From positions 16,018,001 through 16,082,000 of the forward strand of contig OZ059895.1 of assembly GCA_964057225.1 (NCBI GenBank): DNA of 64,000 bases, given 5' to 3'. Below are positions 63,976 through 64,000 of the stretch, in pieces. The notes under the pieces are model-generated. The model saw only the letters and a list, made by a program, of their open reading frames with translations. It was not told the DNA's origin and made no database searches. Each line of letters opens with the position of its first letter. The first letter of the stretch is position 1. The DNA comes from Auanema rhodensis. Taxonomy: Eukaryota; Nematoda; Chromadorea; Rhabditida; Rhabditidae. A program made the translations under genes and the position numbers.

Positions 63976-64000
63976 AATGTTTTACACCTGTTCAGTATGT

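Larger units (their letters stand above)
40734..64000 (+). repeat. Tandem array block C of the 727-base U1/tRNA-Asp unit (32 U1, 32 tRNA), continues past window
   Basis: Begins at ATGTTTTCTTCC, the spacer downstream of the missing tRNA of block B's last unit, and continues to the window edge. The period is 727 except one 726-base unit (a single-base loss near 42051, GAGACTAG for GAGACTTAG). Rare variants recur 7 or 8 units apart between 49 and 63 kb, revealing higher-order repeats. Confidence 0.97.

Noticed and set aside
8710..64000. CRISPR-like array
   Set aside because: The repeated unit is 727 bases with no short repeat/unique spacer pattern, and it encodes U1 and tRNA-Asp in a eukaryotic context.

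Overview
This window looks like nematode nuclear DNA. The host genes (a RIO1-type kinase, an HNF4-type nuclear receptor and an innexin) carry very short introns of about 43-52 bases ending in TTTCAG-like acceptors. The U1 snRNA has the nematode-style 5' end AAACTTACCTGG. No bacterial operon structure is visible. Species cannot be named from the sequence alone.

Layout. 1-8.6 kb is ordinary host sequence: RIOK1 (minus, cut by the left window edge), an HNF4-like receptor (plus), an innexin (minus) and a small secreted acidic protein (plus). From about 8.71 kb to the right window edge runs a tandem array of a 727-base unit. Each unit carries one U1 spliceosomal snRNA gene and one tRNA-Asp(GTC) gene, both on the plus strand. 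I count 52 U1 and 51 tRNA-Asp copies in three blocks (8710-15282, 27362-35005, 40734-64000). Units are nearly identical, and the right-hand block shows higher-order repeats of 7 and 8 units (5.1 and 5.8 kb).

Two insertions interrupt the array. The first (15283-27361, 12.1 kb) is an apparently intact Ty3/gypsy-type LTR retroelement on the minus strand. Its 366-base LTRs are identical and it has a 4-5 base target duplication 33 bases upstream of a U1 gene. One 2568-residue frame encodes Gag, then an envelope-like glycoprotein module, then protease, RT, RNase H and integrase, so the order is gag-env-pol instead of gag-pol-env. Upstream lies a second open frame with no methionine codon, ending at a strong splice-donor sequence. 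An intron-containing small gene with its own poly(A) signal lies antisense inside the leader.

The second insertion (35006-40733) replaces the tRNA gene of one unit. It holds an intact 1051-codon frame of distinct base composition (unrecognised, perhaps a captured viral structural gene), then a decayed fragment of a related retroelement (upstream-ORF remnant, broken gag, one LTR). The array unit supplies a splice-acceptor-like sequence just upstream of this frame.

The most interesting points are the gag-env-pol polyprotein, the antisense spliced gene inside the retroelement, the intact foreign 1051-codon ORF, and the use of a U1/tRNA-Asp array as the landing site for two retroelement-related insertions. 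Long near-identical arrays are prone to assembly error, so copy number and order are as given in this sequence only.
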